Shown: in pieces, positions 62,598 through 64,000 of the stretch
Layout of the letters: each line of letters begins with the position of its first letter
Position numbering within the stretch: the stretch's first letter is position 1
DNA from: Paenibacillus albidus
Lineage (GTDB): Bacteria; Bacillota; Bacilli; Paenibacillales; Paenibacillaceae
Assembly: GCF_014644435.1 (NCBI RefSeq)
Contig: NZ_BMKR01000002.1
Location: 302,916-366,915 of the forward strand
DNA: 64,000 bases
Reading direction: 5' to 3'
Notes under the pieces: model-generated
Databases searched by the model: none
What the model was told of the DNA's origin: nothing
The model's input: only the letters and a program-made list of their open reading frames with translations
Made by a program: the position numbers and the translations under genes

Positions 62598-63614
62598 ATG
62601 AATGTGAATCAAATCGTGGACCGGTACAATGAAGAGCACCTGCCTTTTTCAGGCGTTGTATTTGTAAAGAAGCTAAACGGGGAAAACTATGAACAAGGAC
62701 ACGGTTACGCCAACCGCAGTGATAACATCAAGAATACAACTTCTACACGTTTTGGCATAGCTTCCGGCTGCAAGATTTTTACCGCTGTGGCCATCATGCA
62801 GCTGGTAGATCAAAAAAAGCTGGACTTGGACACGTTGCTAAGCGATTGTCTTGATGTGCCGTTCCCTGCTTTTGATTCGGGCATAACGATTCGTCATTTA
62901 TTAACGCACAGTTCTGGAATTCCGGATTATTTTGATGAAGAGGTCATGAGCGATTTCGCTGAATTATGGAGTTCGTTGCCAATGTACACAATGACTTCGG
63001 CAAGCGCGTTCCTGCCTATGTTCCAGTACCGCGGGATGAAATTCAAGCCGGGCGAGCGCTTCTCCTATAGTAATGCCGGTTTCATTGTACTTGGCCTGAT
63101 TGTTGAACAAGTGAGCGGATTGACGTTTCAGGAATACGTCCAAACCCATATTTTTGAGCGCTGCGGAATGAAGGATTCAGGATACTTTAGACTGGACCAG
63201 CTGCCGGAACGAACAGCCTCCGGGTATATTGAACAAGGTACCACATGGAGCTCCAACCTTTATTCCATCCCTGTTATCGGCGGCCCGGATGGCGGCGCTT
63301 TTACTACAGTTCATGATTTGGAGAAGTTTTGGGATGCGCTTCTGGGCTGTCAGCTCTTATCCCCAAGCTCAACCGGCTCGTTGCTATCCCCACAGATTCA
63401 GGTGAATAAGGAAATACATTACGGGTACGGGGTATGGATGAGGATTCAGAACAATGAGATTGATAAATTCTATGTGATGGGCAACGACCCCGGTGTTGAT
63501 ATGCGGTCGATCGTGTACCCGCGCCTGAACACACGGATTCATATCTTATCCAATAACGGCAAAGGTGCCGGGGCAATTGCAGGTGTACTGGAGGAGCAAC
63601 TTTTCGAGGAATAA
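62598..63614 (+). CDS. Serine hydrolase (class C beta-lactamase fold)
   Basis: 338 aa. The SxxK motif is SGCK (about 56-59), the YxN motif is YSN in GERFSYSNAGFIVLGLI, and the KTG-like third motif is weak (GNDPGVD region). No signal peptide is present, so it is probably a cytoplasmic esterase or peptidase rather than a beta-lactamase. RHLLTHSSGIPDYFD is a standard family segment. The start ATG has GAGGTG at about 8 nt. Confidence 0.88.
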   Translation: MNVNQIVDRYNEEHLPFSGVVFVKKLNGENYEQGHGYANRSDNIKNTTSTRFGIASGCKIFTAVAIMQLVDQKKLDLDTLLSDCLDVPFPAFDSGITIRHLLTHSSGIPDYFDEEVMSDFAELWSSLPMYTMTSASAFLPMFQYRGMKFKPGERFSYSNAGFIVLGLIVEQVSGLTFQEYVQTHIFERCGMKDSGYFRLDQLPERTASGYIEQGTTWSSNLYSIPVIGGPDGGAFTTVHDLEKFWDALLGCQLLSPSSTGSLLSPQIQVNKEIHYGYGVWMRIQNNEIDKFYVMGNDPGVDMRSIVYPRLNTRIHILSNNGKGAGAIAGVLEEQLFEE

Positions 63615-63671
63615 GCTGGCCTTTATTCAGAATGAGTCAGCCCATAAGTAACTTTTCGATTTAAAAAAGGC

Positions 63672-63956
63672 TGGGCGCTCTATGAGAGGCATTTTTGCCT
63701 CTCTTTTCGCCCAAACCCGCGCTGGGCGCTCTACGAGAGGCATTTTTGCCTCTCTTTTCGCCCAAACCCGCGCCGGGCGCTCCACGAGAGGCATTTTTGC
63801 CTCTCCTTCGCCCAAACCCGCGCTGGGCGCTCTACGAGAGGCATTTTTGCCTCTCTTTGCGCCCAAGCCGCGCCGGGGCTCTCTACGTGAGGCATTTTTG
63901 CCTCTCTTTGCGCCCAAAACCGCGCTGGGCGCTCTACGAGAGGCATTTTCGGATTA
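63672..63956. repeat. Tandem repeat array B, about 51 bp period
   Basis: Six unit starts at 63684, 63735, 63786, 63836, 63887 and 63938, spaced 51, 51, 50, 51 and 51 bp. Each full unit holds a hairpin GAGAGGCA / TGCCTCTC and a second pair CGCCCA / TGGGCG. Both strands stay open in several frames, giving spurious repeat peptides. The 15 of 18 base core GCGCTCTACGAGAGGCAT is shared with array A. Confidence 0.9.
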
Positions 63957-64000
63957 ACCCCCTAAATTTGGACACAACCACATTCATTCTTGCAAAATCG

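Noticed and set aside
63672..63956. CRISPR array
   Set aside because: Repeats are contiguous with no unique spacers, and no cas gene is nearby.
63627..63957. Repeat-containing open frames on both strands at the window end
   Set aside because: They are translations of the 51 bp array, open because the period is a multiple of three; no ribosome site or start context.
1..64000. tRNA, rRNA, insertion sequences or prophage
   Set aside because: No cloverleaf, rRNA-like stretch, transposase, integrase or phage structural gene was seen; a covariance-model scan would be needed to exclude tRNAs fully.

Overview
The window is chromosomal DNA of an endospore-forming, low-to-mid GC Firmicute, most likely a Paenibacillus or close relative. 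The evidence is the spore genes (spoVK, cotE, a CotD-like and an ExsC-like coat/exosporium candidate), the RicA biofilm/sporulation factor, a YpdA-type bacillithiol reductase, and gene neighbourhoods (hfq-spoVK-hflX, cotE-mutS-mutL, miaB-ricA) that match Bacillus order. I see no rRNA, tRNA, prophage, transposase or CRISPR.

Left part (about 0.1-17.7 kb, mostly minus strand) is a conserved housekeeping block. Read in the direction of transcription it runs cotE, a putative amidoligase, mutS, mutL, a RsmJ-like methyltransferase, miaA, hfq, a class A penicillin-binding protein, a DUF402 phosphatase-like protein, a DUF218 protein, spoVK and hflX. Its partner block, miaB-ricA, lies at the far right (59-61 kb). 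About 41 kb of accessory genes therefore separate ricA from cotE, which are neighbours in Bacillus subtilis.

The accessory interval holds an HD-GYP protein, an aromatic-acid exporter, a NMT1/SsuA-type ABC importer, azoreductase azoR, a second-type RsgA GTPase behind a leader with tandem terminators, a HAD phosphatase, an ArsR/DUF2087 regulator divergent from ypdA, three exporter half-transporters including a BmrCD-like pair behind an attenuator leader, an AlkZ-like glycosylase, a broken Nudix gene, a methyltransferase with a HEPN-like partner, two further ABC exporters, a metal cluster (DUF326 copper protein, CobW GTPase), moaB, an ArsR-like regulator with a strong promoter and perfect operator, a two-gene 2-oxoacid:ferredoxin oxidoreductase, an amino-acid permease, and an NAD-salvage unit (NrtR-like Nudix regulator, pncA, pncB, and a SUKH gene that appears to start at CTG).

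Right part (59-64 kb): ricA and miaB (MiaB acts after MiaA in making ms2i6A37), an Old Yellow Enzyme with a palindromic operator, a serine hydrolase, and a tandem array of about 51 bp repeats. A smaller array with the same period and a shared 18-base core lies near 49.4 kb.

The best leads are the two attenuator-type leaders (before the BmrCD-like pair and before rsgA), the amidoligase beside cotE, the two related 51 bp arrays, and the redox-gene operators. Starts were chosen by Shine-Dalgarno match and spacing, so many are shorter than the longest open frame.
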